Assembly: GCA_900550765.1 (NCBI GenBank)
Contig: URTC01000097.1
Coordinates: 1-6,595, forward strand
Length of the DNA stretch: 6,595 bases
Direction of reading: 5' to 3'
Origin: an uncultured Clostridia bacterium
GTDB taxonomy: Bacteria; Bacillota; Clostridia; Christensenellales; QALW01
Made by a program: the position numbers and the translations under genes. The notes below the pieces were generated by a model. It worked only from the letters and a program-made list of their open reading frames with translations. It was not told the origin of the DNA and did not search any database. Positions 6,350-6,595 of the stretch are shown here, piece by piece (the first letter of the stretch is position 1; every line of letters begins with the position of its first letter).

Positions 6350-6595
6350 TTATACTGCAATACGGAAATCCTTATATACCTTTCGAATAATACCTGCGGC
6401 GATTACAATTGTTAGAATATCTGCTGCGGGAAAAGAAAACAATATCCCATCCAATCCCATAAAAGCAGCCATAACGATCGGCAATAACACACCGAAAATA
6501 ATTTCACGAGTCAATGAAATAACCGTGGAAAGAACAGCCCTTCCCAATGCCTGCAGATAAATAAACGTACCTTTATTAAGCATAGCCAGCGGCAT
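6350..6595 (-). CDS. MATE family multidrug/cation efflux transporter, C-terminal fragment (5' end outside window)
   Basis: The 81 codons seen are the C-terminal end of a polytopic membrane transporter that continues past the right edge; MATE proteins are about 450 residues long, so roughly four fifths of the gene is missing here. The segment has family-typical features: FIYLQALGRAVLSTVISLTRE, where a Gln-Ala-Leu-Gly turn leads into a helix ending in Leu-Thr-Arg-Glu, then IIFGVLLPIVM, the short GLDGILFSFP loop before the last helix, a final helix (about residues 59-70) and a basic end (RKVYKDFR). MATE proteins export drugs or metabolites in exchange for sodium or protons. The Met at the window edge is internal, not a start. 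It converges on pyrR and probably shares its terminator. The subfamily looks MepA/NorM-like, but the fragment is too short to be sure, and no substrate can be given. Confidence 0.85.
   Translation of the reverse strand: MPLAMLNKGTFIYLQALGRAVLSTVISLTREIIFGVLLPIVMAAFMGLDGILFSFPAADILTIVIAAGIIRKVYKDFRIAV

Noticed and set aside
6227..6415. 62-codon plus-strand frame spanning the end of pyrR and the terminator
   Set aside because: It runs through the hairpin terminator and the antisense of the MATE gene, with no ribosome site.

Overview
The window looks like an ordinary chromosomal segment from a low-to-moderate GC Gram-positive bacterium, most likely an anaerobic member of the Clostridia. This is an inference from the PyrR regulator, strong AGGAGG-type ribosome sites, a SigA-type promoter with an extended -10, a TTG start, a single-pass exported protein of Gram-positive layout, and a DEAD2/Rad3-like nuclease-helicase of a type I associate with Firmicutes. 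I see no insertion sequence, phage gene, CRISPR array, tRNA or rRNA. Gene-free stretches are all short, the longest being 123 bp.

Layout, left to right. (1) The 3' part of a small multi-pass membrane protein with a charged cytoplasmic tail ends in a strong intrinsic terminator. (2) mnmA, the tRNA 2-thiouridylase, is complete. (3) On the minus strand a 765-residue protein joins a RecB/Cas4-like PD-(D/E)XK nuclease domain to an iron-sulfur XPD/DinG-type helicase. Its 3' end overlaps the end of mnmA tail to tail by 32 bp. (4) A 123-bp divergent intergenic region holds two back-to-back promoters with a near-perfect 20-bp palindrome between them. (5) The rightward promoter drives a TTG-started, secreted and membrane-anchored protein with an N-terminal carbohydrate-binding-like module and a GH99/WbsX-like barrel. 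(6) pyrR starts inside the 3' end of that gene. (7) A long hairpin terminator separates pyrR from (8) the C-terminal end of a minus-strand MATE-family transporter that runs off the right edge.

The genes do not form one pathway. mnmA and pyrR are housekeeping genes (tRNA modification, pyrimidine regulation), the helicase is a DNA-processing enzyme, and the GH99-like protein is a surface protein. The most notable points are these: in the GH99-like protein the place of the usual catalytic E-x-x-E motif reads K-N-L-Q, suggesting a surface sugar-binding pseudoenzyme; pyrR is coupled to that gene rather than to pyr biosynthesis genes and has no visible attenuator leader; and the palindrome between the divergent promoters is a candidate operator. 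I found no clear evidence of a wholly new multi-gene system.
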